Shown in pieces: positions 50,056 to 58,346 of a DNA stretch of 64,000 bases. A program made the position numbers and the translations under genes. The first letter of the stretch is position 1; every line of letters starts with the position of its first letter. This DNA comes from Anaerofilum hominis (GTDB lineage: Bacteria; Bacillota; Clostridia; Oscillospirales; Ruminococcaceae), in contig NZ_JACONZ010000002.1 of assembly GCF_014287275.1 (NCBI RefSeq), positions 372,001 to 436,000 of the forward strand, given 5' to 3'. Under the pieces are notes generated by a model. That model did not search any database, was not told where the DNA came from, and worked only from the letters and a program-made list of their open reading frames with translations.

Positions 50056-51483
50056 GTGGAATTGCGGGACAAAATCTGTAGTCTCGTAGATGCAAAGGCC
50101 GACCGCTTTGTCCAGCTGAACGACAGCATCTGGTCTACGCCGGAACTGGACTTCAAAGAGACAAAAAGTGCGGCGGCCCTCATCGGGGCGCTGAAAGCAG
50201 AGGGCTTTCAGGTGGAAGAAGGGCTGGCGGGCATCCCCACCGCCTTTGTGGGCAGCTGGGGCAGCGGCAAGCCGGTGATCGGCATCCTGGGCGAGTTTGA
50301 CGCCCTGCCGGGGCTGAGCCAGAAAGCGGGCTGCCCGGTCAAAGAGCCGGTGGAAGAGGGCGGCAACGGGCACGGCTGCGGGCATTGCGCCCTGGGCAGC
50401 GGCTCGCTGGCCGCTGCGGTGGCGGTAAAGGATTACCTCCAGGAGACCGGCAAGGCGGGCACCATCCGCTATTATGGCTGCCCGGGGGAGGAACATGGCT
50501 GCGGCAAGATGTTCATGACCCGGGACGGCGTCTTTGCCGACCTGGATGCGGCGCTGACCTGGCATCCCGGCGACAGCAACAGCGTGTGGGGCATCTCCAC
50601 GCTGGCCAACCGCCACATCCATTTCCATTTCAAGGGCAAGACCGCCCACGCGGCGGCCGCGCCCCAGATGGGCCGCAGCGCGCTGGACGCCTGCGAACTG
50701 ATGAATGTGGGCGTGAATTACCTGCGGGAGCATGTGATCCCCGAGGCGCGCATCCATTACGCTTATCTGGATGTGGGCGGCGACGCCCCCAATGTGGTGC
50801 AGGGGACCGCAACGACCTATTACATGATCCGCGCGCCGAAGATCAAACAGGTGCTGGAGCTGTGCGACCGGGTGCTTGACGTGGCGCGCGGCGCGGCGCT
50901 GATGACCGGCACCGAGATGACCTACGAGATCAAGCAGGGCCTGTGCGACTACATACCCAACCGCGCGCTCAGCGAGCTGGCGGCCGAGTGCTTCAGCCAG
51001 GTCGGGGCGCCCGAGTTCGACGAGGCGGATTTTGCGCTTGCAAAAGAGTTCCGCGCCACCCTGAGTGAGCGGGAGCGCAGCGCCCCGCCGCTGGCCATCG
51101 CGCAGCTGCTGGGCGCGCCCAGGGCGATGGAGATCGCCGAGAGCGGGCTTTGCGACGTGGTGCTGCCCTATGCGCATATGCCCCAGATGGCGATGCCCGG
51201 CAGCACCGACGTGGGCGACGTGAGCTATGCGGTGCCCACCGCCCAGCTGGGCTCGGCCTGCGCGGCGATCGGCACCGGCGCCCATACCTGGCAGATGACG
51301 GCCCAGGTGGGCAGCGCCATCGGCCACAAGGGCCTGCTGACCGCAGGCAAGGCGCTGGCCCTCACTGCGGCCCGTCTGTTCGAGGACCCCGCGGTGATCG
51401 ACCGCGCCAAACAGGAGCACAAGCTCAACGTGCCGGACGGCTATCTCTGCCCGGTACCCGACGACGTCAAACCAAGCCTGTGA
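50056..51483 (+). CDS. M20 family amidohydrolase/peptidase (AbgB-like)
   Basis: A 475-residue zinc-type hydrolase. It shows metal ligands in GNGHGCGHCALGSG, the catalytic and ligand glutamates in YGCPGEEHGCGK, LTWHPGDSN, and the dimerisation/lid domain HFKGKTAHAAAAPQMGRSALDAC. The C-terminal IGTGAHTWQMTAQVGSAIGHKGLL holds the last ligand histidine. This pattern matches the AbgB/amidohydrolase branch of M20, which removes acyl or aminobenzoyl groups from amino acids such as p-aminobenzoyl-glutamate; the true substrate is unknown. The start is GTG at 50056 after AAGGAGG. It lies between two copies of a membrane-protein pair, 47 bases ahead of the second, so hydrolysis of an imported compound is likely. 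Confidence 0.93.
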   Translation: MELRDKICSLVDAKADRFVQLNDSIWSTPELDFKETKSAAALIGALKAEGFQVEEGLAGIPTAFVGSWGSGKPVIGILGEFDALPGLSQKAGCPVKEPVEEGGNGHGCGHCALGSGSLAAAVAVKDYLQETGKAGTIRYYGCPGEEHGCGKMFMTRDGVFADLDAALTWHPGDSNSVWGISTLANRHIHFHFKGKTAHAAAAPQMGRSALDACELMNVGVNYLREHVIPEARIHYAYLDVGGDAPNVVQGTATTYYMIRAPKIKQVLELCDRVLDVARGAALMTGTEMTYEIKQGLCDYIPNRALSELAAECFSQVGAPEFDEADFALAKEFRATLSERERSAPPLAIAQLLGAPRAMEIAESGLCDVVLPYAHMPQMAMPGSTDVGDVSYAVPTAQLGSACAAIGTGAHTWQMTAQVGSAIGHKGLLTAGKALALTAARLFEDPAVIDRAKQEHKLNVPDGYLCPVPDDVKPSL

Positions 51484-51530
51484 CACGGGTTTGAAAAAAA
51501 TTGTCCGGTAATGAAGGAGGAAATCAAATC

Positions 51531-52253
51531 ATGACCTTTCTGGAAATCATGTCCAGCCCGATCTTGTTTGTACTGGTAGGCCTCGGCGTCCTGTACATCC
51601 TGGTTTTCTGCGGCATCACTCTGGTGCGCTCTTATCGCCACGGCCTGGCGATCGGCCTGAGCAAAGAACAGCTCAGGACGGCGATCACTTCGTCTTCTAT
51701 TTACTCCATCGTCCCCTCCATCTCGATCGTGGTGGGCCTGATCAGCCTTTCCACCGTGATCGGTGTGCCCTGGGCCTGGTTCCGCCTGTCGGTCGTGGGC
51801 GCGGTCACCTATGAGCTGATCTCGGCAGAGATGACCGCCACGGGCGCCGGCTTTGCAGATATGGCCGCGCTGGGCGCCTCTGCTGAGGGCGCTTCCCTGG
51901 TGGGCACCGTCATGTTCGTAATGAGCATCGGTATCATGGCCGGCGTCATCGCCATCCTGCTCTTTGGACCGCGCATCATGAAAGGCGTTTCCGGCCTGCG
52001 CAGCAAACACGGCGCGTGGGGCGCGCTGATGACCGGCGTACTGTCCATGGCCATCATCGAGGCTTTCCTGCCCCTGCAGCTGGTCAAGGGCCCGGTCTAT
52101 ATCGCGGTTGTGATTACCTCTGTCGTCGTCACGGTCCTGCAGCTGTTTTTGATCAAGCTGACCGGCTGGAAGTGGTGGAACAACTTTATCATGGCTGTCA
52201 CACTGCTTGTCGGTATGGCTTCTTCGCTGCTCTGGACCAATCTCCTCGGTTGA
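51531..52253 (+). CDS. DUF5058-like membrane protein (pair 2, first subunit)
   Basis: A 240-residue paralogue of the protein at 48326, with the same length and topology (ILFVLVGLGVLYILVFCGIT; IVPSISIVVGLISLSTVIGVPW; WFRLSVVGAVTYELISAEM; VMFVMSIGIMAGVIAILLF). Differences cluster in the loop after the second conserved block and in the C-terminal half. The ATG at 51531 follows AAGGAGGAAA. It is in one operon with the M20 hydrolase upstream and the partner subunit 29 bases downstream. Confidence 0.86.
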   Translation: MTFLEIMSSPILFVLVGLGVLYILVFCGITLVRSYRHGLAIGLSKEQLRTAITSSSIYSIVPSISIVVGLISLSTVIGVPWAWFRLSVVGAVTYELISAEMTATGAGFADMAALGASAEGASLVGTVMFVMSIGIMAGVIAILLFGPRIMKGVSGLRSKHGAWGALMTGVLSMAIIEAFLPLQLVKGPVYIAVVITSVVVTVLQLFLIKLTGWKWWNNFIMAVTLLVGMASSLLWTNLLG

Positions 52254-52282
52254 GACCTCACTAGAGAAAGGATGAAACGAAC

Positions 52283-53002
52283 ATGGATAAAAAGTACGAG
52301 AGAGGCATCCACCTGATCGGCCGTATCGGTCTGATCATCGGTATTGCATTCATGCTGGGTATCCCGGCAGTCATCAGCGCGGTATACGATGTTTGGCCCT
52401 CTTCGATCACTCAGGTCATGACCATCGGCGGCGGCCTGCTGCTGATGTTTATCCCCACCGCTCTGGCTGAGGTCATCAGCTATACCCCGGTGCTGGGGTC
52501 TTCGGCCTATATCACGTTCCTGACCGGCAACGTCATGAACCTGAAGCTGCCCTGCGTCATCAACTCGCACACCCTGACCGGCACCACCCAGGGCACCGAT
52601 GAGGGTGACACCATCGCAGCCATCAGCGTTGCGGCTTCTTCCATCACCACCACCCTTATCATCATCGTGGGCGTTCTTCTGATGGTGCCCCTGCGCCCGA
52701 TCCTGACCAGCCCGATGGTGGCCACCGCTACCAGCTATCTGCTGCCCTCCCTGTTCGGCGGCATGGTGCTCAGCTTTATGAACGAGAGCTGCGGCGAATA
52801 CATTGCCAAGGGCAAAAATCTGGTCATGATCCTGCCCCTGGTGCTGGTCTTTGTCATCAATCTGGTCTACCCGCTGTCCGGCAAAGAAGGGTTTGCCGTG
52901 CTGGCCTGCATGGCGCTGAACGTGCTCATCGCCTGGGTCCTGTACAAGAAAAACATCATCAAGATGGTCCCGAAAGACGCGGCTCCGGGCAAGTCTGAGT
53001 AA
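52283..53002 (+). CDS. conserved membrane protein (pair 2, second subunit)
   Basis: A 239-residue paralogue of the protein at 49067. It keeps the N-terminal GRIGLIIGIAFMLGIPAVIS, the central SYTPVLGSSAYITFLTGNVMNLKLPC block (split), LLPSLFGGMVLSFMNESCGEYIAKGK and the C-terminal LYKKNIIKMVP. GNGGGETVI in the first copy is replaced by NESCGEYIA here, a possible specificity difference. The ATG follows AGAAAGGATGAAACG. A strong terminator closes the operon. Confidence 0.84.
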   Translation: MDKKYERGIHLIGRIGLIIGIAFMLGIPAVISAVYDVWPSSITQVMTIGGGLLLMFIPTALAEVISYTPVLGSSAYITFLTGNVMNLKLPCVINSHTLTGTTQGTDEGDTIAAISVAASSITTTLIIIVGVLLMVPLRPILTSPMVATATSYLLPSLFGGMVLSFMNESCGEYIAKGKNLVMILPLVLVFVINLVYPLSGKEGFAVLACMALNVLIAWVLYKKNIIKMVPKDAAPGKSE

Positions 53003-53077
53003 CTGACAGAGGATAACAGACACGGCGCGGACCGTCTGTCCGCTCTGTGCCGCCCGGTTACATTTTGCAGAGTATAA

Positions 53078-53119
53078 AAACAGCGCTTCCGAATGAGTTC
53101 GGAAGCGCTGTTTCTTTTT
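53078..53119 (+). terminator. intrinsic terminator after pair 2
   Basis: The 16-base arms AAACAGCGCTTCCGAA (53078-53093) and TTCGGAAGCGCTGTTT (53098-53113) pair perfectly around TGAG, followed by CTTTTT. Confidence 0.92.
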
Positions 53120-53178
53120 GCAGCGAAAAACCACCGGCTGGGCCGGCGGATAAAATTTGCACCCGGGGCGCGGCAGCG

Positions 53179-53532
53179 TTATTCCGCCCCCGGACCCGCT
53201 GCTTTTTCCTTCAAAAAATAGGTCTCTCCCCATTTGGCCATTTCCAGAAGCAGGGGACGGAGCGTCCTGCCGAATTCCGTTAAGGCGTATTCTGTCTTTG
53301 GCGGCACGACAGGATAGACTGTGCGGACGATCAGGCCGTCTTTTTCCATCTCTCGAAGCTGTTGCGCCAGCATTTTGTCGGTCGCATAGGGCACATATCT
53401 GTGGATCTCGCTGTAACGCAGGCTTTCATCCATCAGGTGATACAGAATGACCGCCTTGTATTTTCCGCTGATCAGGCGGATGGTCCCGGCCACCGCGCAC
53501 AGGTCGTATCCCTTTTCCGTTTGTTCGGGCAT
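53179..53532 (-). CDS. HxlR family winged-helix transcriptional regulator
   Basis: A 117-residue regulator. The HxlR core is clear: ISGKYKAVILYHLMDESLRYSEIHRYVPYATDKMLAQQLREMEKDGLI (split), followed by the wing VVPPKTEYALTEFGRTLRPLL. Many HxlR proteins sense electrophiles or redox change and control a divergent oxidoreductase gene. No obvious sensing cysteine is conserved here apart from Cys12 (YDLCAVAG), which is near the usual sensing position. The ATG at 53532 follows AAAGGAGCC. It diverges from a nitroreductase gene. Confidence 0.93.
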   Translation of the reverse strand: MPEQTEKGYDLCAVAGTIRLISGKYKAVILYHLMDESLRYSEIHRYVPYATDKMLAQQLREMEKDGLIVRTVYPVVPPKTEYALTEFGRTLRPLLLEMAKWGETYFLKEKAAGPGAE

Positions 53533-53553
53533 CTTTGCTTTGGCTCCTTTATC

Positions 53554-53577
53554 TTATACTTTCCAATTAGATAGTAT
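53554..53577. promoter_or_regulatory. inverted repeat, candidate HxlR operator
   Basis: TATACT (53554-53559) and AGTATA (53572-53577) are inverted copies 12 bases apart, located between the divergent HxlR and nitroreductase genes. Confidence 0.5.
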
Positions 53578-53596
53578 ATACCTAAAAAGTGGGTTC

Positions 53597-53624
53597 TTGC
53601 AAGATAGAAATGATGTTTTATAAT
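53597..53624 (+). promoter_or_regulatory. promoter of the nitroreductase gene
   Basis: TTGCAA (53597-53602), 16-base spacer, TATAAT (53619-53624), about 40 bases before the ATG. Confidence 0.75.
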
Positions 53625-53664
53625 AAGACCAGAGACAGCATATCATGAAACAGGAGGCAAAAAA

Positions 53665-54180
53665 ATGGAATTGGATCAGGCGATAAAAGAGCGCTATTCC
53701 GTGAGACAGTACTCTCCGAAAAAGGTGGAAAGGGAAAAGCTGGATGAACTTCTCCGCATCTCCCAAATGGCCCCCACTGCGGCCAACCGTCAGCCGGTAC
53801 GGGTCATTGTTGTTCAGGAAGAACAGGGGCTGGACAAGGTGGCAAAGGCCGCCCGCGTTTACCGCGCCCCGCTTGTTCTGATCGTTTGTGCCGACAGAGA
53901 CGCGGCGTGGGTGAGAGAGTTTGACCACAAAAATCACCTGGACATCGATGCCAGCATCCTGACCGATCACATGATGCTGAAAGCCACCGATCTGGGTTTG
54001 GGGTCCGTCTGGATCTGCCGCTTTGACCCGGAGGTCATCCGGGCGGAGTTTCGGCTTCCGGCCAGCTGGGAGCCGGTCAATCTGCTTGCGCTGGGATATC
54101 CCGCGGCTGAGAGCGCTCCGTCTAAAATGCATACGGACCGCAGAAAATTGGAGGAATACGTGTATTACGAGACCGTCTGA
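53665..54180 (+). CDS. nitroreductase family protein
   Basis: A 171-residue FMN-dependent oxidoreductase. The N-terminus KERYSVRQYSPKKVE holds the FMN-phosphate-binding R-x-S-V-R-x-Y pattern; ISQMAPTAANRQPVRVIVV and ATDLGLGSVWICRF are further family blocks. These enzymes reduce nitro groups, quinones or enones with NAD(P)H and act as dimers. It is small but within the family range. The ATG follows AGGAGGC. Control by the divergent HxlR protein is likely. Confidence 0.92.
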   Translation: MELDQAIKERYSVRQYSPKKVEREKLDELLRISQMAPTAANRQPVRVIVVQEEQGLDKVAKAARVYRAPLVLIVCADRDAAWVREFDHKNHLDIDASILTDHMMLKATDLGLGSVWICRFDPEVIRAEFRLPASWEPVNLLALGYPAAESAPSKMHTDRRKLEEYVYYETV

Positions 54181-54630
54181 GAGAGAAACGGCGTTTTGGG
54201 GAAGCAGGCCGCAGAACATTTTTTGACCGTTTCAACGGAGGAGAAGGGCCGAAGGTGCGATATTCCGGCAGACTGTCTCTGCCGCTGGCGGTGCCCGGGT
54301 CATGGGGGCGGCCTGCCTCCGGGACGGCGGCGGGCGCAGACGTTCCCGCACAGAGGGGGATAAAAGCGCCCTGAGACCTCGATTTTGAAAAGCTGCACAA
54401 AACCGCCCTTGGAACCAGGCTTTTGTAGCCTGCCCAAGGGCGGTTTTGTGCAGCTTTTTTGCAGCGGCCGGATCCGCCTGCCGGGAGTCGTGGCCCCCGG
54501 CTGCCTTTTTTGCAAAAATTTACCGCTGCAGCGTCCTGGATGCAGGGCGCTTTTTTGCGGGCGAGGCCGCGGGCGCGCGGTTTCCACAGAAATCTCCCCG
54601 CCGCACGGTATTTTTGCTGTGTGCCGCCTT
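54181..54630. other. intergenic region between convergent genes
   Basis: A 450-base gap holding the very long hairpin at 54388-54460. Apart from that hairpin it is GC-rich and I see no gene. Confidence 0.6.
54388..54460. terminator. very long bidirectional hairpin terminator (25-bp perfect arms)
   Basis: The arms 54388-54412 (AAAAGCTGCACAAAACC and on) and 54434-54458 are perfect reverse complements of 25 bases. The loop contains a second stem CAGGC (54416-54420) and GCCTG (54428-54432). Terminal A- and T-runs allow termination in both directions, between the nitroreductase and DeoR genes. Confidence 0.9.
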
Positions 54631-55428
54631 TCAGCCGTCCTCCAGCGGCGCCACCGCATCGACGGCGATGCCCGCGTGCCGGATGCTGTCCAGCTTCTGC
54701 GGGTCGGCGCCGGTGTCGGTGATCAGATGGGTGATATCCCCCAGCCGTCCGCTGAAAAAGTTGTGTTCCAGACCGATCTTGGTGTAGTCCGCCACCACGA
54801 TCTTGGGGCCGCTGCAGCGCCGCAGCATCATCTGGTTGATCGCAGTCTCCTGGATCACCCGGCTGGTGATGCCGCCCTGCACGCTGATGCCGCTGACGCC
54901 CAAGATGCATTTGGTCGCTGTGATGCGGGACAGCGCGTCCAGCGCAAACTGCCCCACCAAGGACTGTTTGTCGCCGTACACCTCGCCGCCCGTGAGCACA
55001 AGCTCCACGCCGGCGGCGCGCTGCGCCAGCAGGCTGCGGCCGTTGTTGGTGACCACCAGAACGGATTTGTCCTGGATATAGGGATAGATCAGCAGCGCGG
55101 TGGAACTGGAGTTGATAAAGACGGTGTCGCCGTTTTCCAGCAGTTCTGCCGCCCGCCGGGCAATGGCGCGCTTTTGGGACAGATGCTGGGTCGTGGTCTC
55201 CAGATAGGCGGGTTCGTCGTCCTCCTGCGCGCTTTCGGCCAGCCTTGCCCCACCAAAATAGCGGGTCACCAGCCCGCGCCCGGCCAGCTCGTCCAGGTCC
55301 CGCCGCACTGTGATGGGGGAGACCCGCAGCAGCTCTGAGAGCTGGGTCACATCCGCAAAGCCCTTTTCCTTGAGATGATGCAGCAGCTGCATCTGCCGTT
55401 TCTGGATCGCACCTCTGTTATTTTTCAT
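54631..55428 (-). CDS. DeoR family transcriptional regulator
   Basis: A 265-residue regulator. The winged helix-turn-helix is at the N-terminus (FADVTQLSELLRVSPITVRRDLDELAGRGLVTRYFGGAR, split around residues 18-57) with the DeoR signature. The C-terminal sugar-phosphate sensor domain contains DTVFINSSSTALLIYPYI, VVTNN and ILGVSGISVQGGIT. DeoR proteins usually repress sugar-catabolic genes until a phosphorylated intermediate binds. The ATG at 55428 follows GGAGAAGAA. It lies 17 bases after the FGGY kinase gene in the same leftward operon, and faces the ulaG-type genes, which it probably controls. In E. coli the ula regulon is also controlled by a DeoR-type protein (UlaR). Confidence 0.92.
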   Translation of the reverse strand: MKNNRGAIQKRQMQLLHHLKEKGFADVTQLSELLRVSPITVRRDLDELAGRGLVTRYFGGARLAESAQEDDEPAYLETTTQHLSQKRAIARRAAELLENGDTVFINSSSTALLIYPYIQDKSVLVVTNNGRSLLAQRAAGVELVLTGGEVYGDKQSLVGQFALDALSRITATKCILGVSGISVQGGITSRVIQETAINQMMLRRCSGPKIVVADYTKIGLEHNFFSGRLGDITHLITDTGADPQKLDSIRHAGIAVDAVAPLEDG

Positions 55429-55445
55429 GCTTCTTCTCCTCGCAA

Positions 55446-56969
55446 CTATTGTGACCGCAGCCCTGCCAGAAGCCGGGACAGCTCCCGGTTGGGCAGAGAC
55501 TGTGCAAGTTGCCTGCGCGCCGTGTTGAGCCGCCGGTAGAGGGATACCTCCGCCGCCTGCGGTTCAAAGCGCCGCGCCGCCCTGCCGCCGGGCAGCCGTC
55601 CGCAGGCCTCCTCCAGCGAGGAGGTCCACCCCAGCGCCCGCCCGGCGGAAAGGAATGCCCCGATTGCAGTCGTCTCTTCTATTGTACATCTTTCGACCGG
55701 AAATTCAATCATATCCGACAGTATCTGATCGAATATGTCAAATTTCGCCAGCCCGCCCGTGGAACGGATGGGGCCGGTGCCGGGCAAAAGCTCCCGCAGA
55801 ACCTGATGGCATTCCGCGATCTCCGCGGCGATCCCCTCCAGCAGGGCGCGGGCGCAGTCGCCGCGGGTGGCGGCAAAGCTCAGATTGTAAAAGACGCCGC
55901 GGGCCCAGTCGTCCCAGTCGGGGCAGCCCTTGCCGGCCAGGTCCGGCAGCATGAGCACCCCGCGCGCGCCCGCCGGGCTCTCGCGGACCTCCCGGTCGAT
56001 CTGCTCCAGAGAGGCAGTCTGTCCCGGCCGGGCGTAAAACAGGCGGTTGAACCAGTCGTAAACGGAGCCGGAGGAGAGGGTGCTGGCCTCCAGCACCCAT
56101 TGGCCGGGGCTTGCCGCGGCATTGAGGTTGACCCGCCGCAGCGGATCAAAGACCGGCCGGTCGCTGACGGCGGCGAGATAGGCCCCGGTGCCCACCGTGA
56201 CGCCCGCCATGCCAGCCTGCAGCAGGCCCTGGCCCAGCACCGAGCACTGCTGGTCCCCGCCCGCCGTGACCACCGGCGTGCCGGGGGCAAGGCCGGTCTT
56301 TTCGGCAAAGCTGCGGGTCACCGAGCCCGCCACCGACCCCGGCGGCAGCAGCTCGCAGAGCTTGTCCCCATCCAGCCCGAACAGGTCCAGCAGGCGGTCC
56401 GACCAGCGCAGCCGCCGCACATCCATCAGGCAGGTGCGGCTGGCCAGGGTGGCGTCGGTGACGGCGCGGCCGGTGCAGAGCAGCAGCAGATAATCGTGGA
56501 TGCCCACGATCTTATCCGCCTGCGCGTACACGTCGGGCCGGGCCTGCCGCAGCCAGGCCATCTTGGGGGCGGAGAGCACCGGCGTGGGTCTCATGCCCGC
56601 CAGGGTGTAAAGCTCTTCCCCGCAGCGGCGGATCATCTGCTCGCAGATCGCGGCAGAGCGCTTGTCATACCAGGTGATCACATTGCACAGCGGCCGGCCC
56701 GCCCGCGAAAGGGGCAGGATCGAAGAGCGCTGGGAAGTAAAGGAGAGGGCGGCGATAGAGCGTCCCTGCGCCCCGGCCCAGCCCGCGCACGCGGCGCAGA
56801 TCTCTTCCAGGCAGCGGGCAAACACGGCGGGGTCCTGCTCCGCTGTGCCGTCCGCTTCCACCGACATAAAATATTTGCGCCGTTCCTTGAGCAGGATCTC
56901 TCCGTTCTGGTCGAACAGGATGCCCCGCATGCTGGAAGAGCCGGTGTCGATCACAAGAATGACAGGCAT
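55446..56969 (-). CDS. FGGY family carbohydrate kinase
   Basis: A 507-residue kinase of normal length. The N-terminal phosphate-binding loop is LVIDTGSSSMRGILFDQNG; the substrate region has VITWYDKRSAAI; the second domain contains GTPVVTAGGDQQCSVLGQGL with the catalytic-base Asp of GGDQQ, and GPIRSTGGLAKFDIFDQIL as the ATP-binding signature. Family members phosphorylate glycerol, xylulose, gluconate, fuculose and related substrates. Here the genes around it point to L-xylulose, L-gulonate or a lactone-type sugar acid. The ATG at 56969 follows GGGGAGGATGAG. A promoter lies at 57027-57055. Confidence 0.92.
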   Translation of the reverse strand: MPVILVIDTGSSSMRGILFDQNGEILLKERRKYFMSVEADGTAEQDPAVFARCLEEICAACAGWAGAQGRSIAALSFTSQRSSILPLSRAGRPLCNVITWYDKRSAAICEQMIRRCGEELYTLAGMRPTPVLSAPKMAWLRQARPDVYAQADKIVGIHDYLLLLCTGRAVTDATLASRTCLMDVRRLRWSDRLLDLFGLDGDKLCELLPPGSVAGSVTRSFAEKTGLAPGTPVVTAGGDQQCSVLGQGLLQAGMAGVTVGTGAYLAAVSDRPVFDPLRRVNLNAAASPGQWVLEASTLSSGSVYDWFNRLFYARPGQTASLEQIDREVRESPAGARGVLMLPDLAGKGCPDWDDWARGVFYNLSFAATRGDCARALLEGIAAEIAECHQVLRELLPGTGPIRSTGGLAKFDIFDQILSDMIEFPVERCTIEETTAIGAFLSAGRALGWTSSLEEACGRLPGGRAARRFEPQAAEVSLYRRLNTARRQLAQSLPNRELSRLLAGLRSQ

Positions 56970-57026
56970 GGTCTCATCCTCCCCTTTCTGGATGGAATAG
57001 TTGAAATAGATGATCTTACAGAAGTC

Positions 57027-57055
57027 AGGATAGCACGATGGAATGGAAAAAACAA
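57027..57055 (-). promoter_or_regulatory. promoter of the FGGY kinase-deoR operon
   Basis: On the minus strand TTGTTT (57055-57050), 17-base spacer, TATCCT (57032-57027), with TGC before the -10 (extended -10). Confidence 0.6.
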
Positions 57056-57129
57056 TCTTAAAAAGAACTTATATTATGCTTTTGTGAGAATAAACAATAA
57101 AATACGACAAAAATAGTTCATTTTATAGA

Positions 57130-57158
57130 TTGAATTTAGAGCAAAAAGAAAATATAAT
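57130..57158 (+). promoter_or_regulatory. promoter of the ulaG-type operon
   Basis: TTGAAT (57130-57135) and TATAAT (57153-57158) are 17 bases apart. The predicted leader is about 97 bases. The intergenic stretch between the two divergent promoters (57056-57129) is AT-rich with repeated ATAAA-like patterns and may hold DeoR sites. Confidence 0.82.
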
Positions 57159-57261
57159 GAGGATGCCAACAAAAAATGAACACAAAAAGAACGTAAAAAT
57201 GCGTTTACGATCTTCTGCAGGATCAGAGAATGCAGGGACGGCTGGCGGAGGAGAGAAGCAG

Positions 57262-58326
57262 ATGAGCAAAGTCGACGAGATCACCCGGGAGTCCTGGATC
57301 ATGAGTGCTTTCCCCGAGTGGGGCACCTGGCTGAACGAGGAAATTGAAGAGGAGGCCGTCCCGCCGGGAAACGTGGCCATGTGGTGGCTCGGCTGCACCG
57401 GCATGTGGATCAAAAGCGCGGGCGGCTGCAACCTGAGCGTGGATTTTTGGGCCGGCAACGGCAAGCGCACCAAAGCGGGAAAGCTGATGGCAAAAGGGCA
57501 CCAGATGGCCAACATGTGCGGCGGCCGCAAACTGCAGCCGAACCTGCGGGCCATCCCCCATGTGCTGGACCCCTTTGCGGTGAAGCAGCTGGACGCGGTG
57601 GTCGCCACCCATTATCATCAGGACCACATGGACCCCAATCTGGCCGCTCACGTGCTGCGGGACCTGCCGGGGGACATCCCCTTCATCGGGCCGCTGAAAG
57701 CGGTGGAGACCTGGGTCGGCTGGGGGGTGCCCAGAGAGCGGTGCGTCGTTGTGAGGCCCGGCGACACGGTCCGGGTCAAGGACGTGGAACTGGTGGCGCT
57801 GGACTCGTTTGACCGCACCTGTCTTGTGACCACCGACGGCGAGCAGGACATCCACAACACCTGCCCCAACGATATGGACGACAAGGCGGTCAACTATTTG
57901 ATCAAGACCAGCGGCGGCAACATCTATCACAGCGGCGACAGCCACTATTCCATTTATTTTGCCAAACACGGCAAGGACTATGACATCGACGTGGCTTTCG
58001 GCTCTTACGGCGAAAACCCGGTGGGCGTCGCCGACAAGATGACCTCGGTGGACGTCCTGCGCATGGCGGAGGCGCTGCGCTGCAAGGTGGTGATCCCCCT
58101 GCACTATGATGTGTGGAGCAACTTTGCGGCGGACCCGGGCGAGATCGAACTCCTTTACGAGCTGCGCAGGCGGCGGCTGGAGTACCGCTTCCACCCGTTT
58201 ATCTGGGAGGTGGGCGGCAAATACGTCTACCCGCAGGATGCGGACAAGCGCCGTTATCATCACGACCGGGGCTTCAGCGACTGCTTTGAAGAGGAACCGA
58301 ACACCCCGTTCCGTTCCATCCTGTAA
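57262..58326 (+). CDS. ulaG: L-ascorbate-6-phosphate lactonase-like metallo-beta-lactamase-fold protein (UlaG)
   Basis: A 354-residue enzyme, exactly the length of E. coli UlaG as I recall it. The start [56 protein letters not shown] and [16 protein letters not shown] closely follow UlaG. The metal-binding motif is THYHQDHMD (UlaG has HxHxDH), with the last His near [13 protein letters not shown]. UlaG opens the lactone ring of L-ascorbate 6-phosphate to give 3-keto-L-gulonate 6-phosphate. The ATG at 57262 follows GGAGGAGAG; an upstream in-frame TTG coincides with the -35 box of the promoter and cannot be the start. It is the first gene of a long rightward operon. Confidence 0.95.
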   Translation: MSKVDEITRESWIMSAFPEWGTWLNEEIEEEAVPPGNVAMWWLGCTGMWIKSAGGCNLSVDFWAGNGKRTKAGKLMAKGHQMANMCGGRKLQPNLRAIPHVLDPFAVKQLDAVVATHYHQDHMDPNLAAHVLRDLPGDIPFIGPLKAVETWVGWGVPRERCVVVRPGDTVRVKDVELVALDSFDRTCLVTTDGEQDIHNTCPNDMDDKAVNYLIKTSGGNIYHSGDSHYSIYFAKHGKDYDIDVAFGSYGENPVGVADKMTSVDVLRMAEALRCKVVIPLHYDVWSNFAADPGEIELLYELRRRRLEYRFHPFIWEVGGKYVYPQDADKRRYHHDRGFSDCFEEEPNTPFRSIL

Positions 58327-58346
58327 GCGGGGAGGGCGGACAGAGC

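Noticed and set aside
57130..57261. Extended N-terminus of UlaG starting at a TTG at 57130
   Set aside because: That TTG is part of the -35 box TTGAAT of a strong promoter, and starting at 57262 gives the exact family length with a good ribosome binding site.
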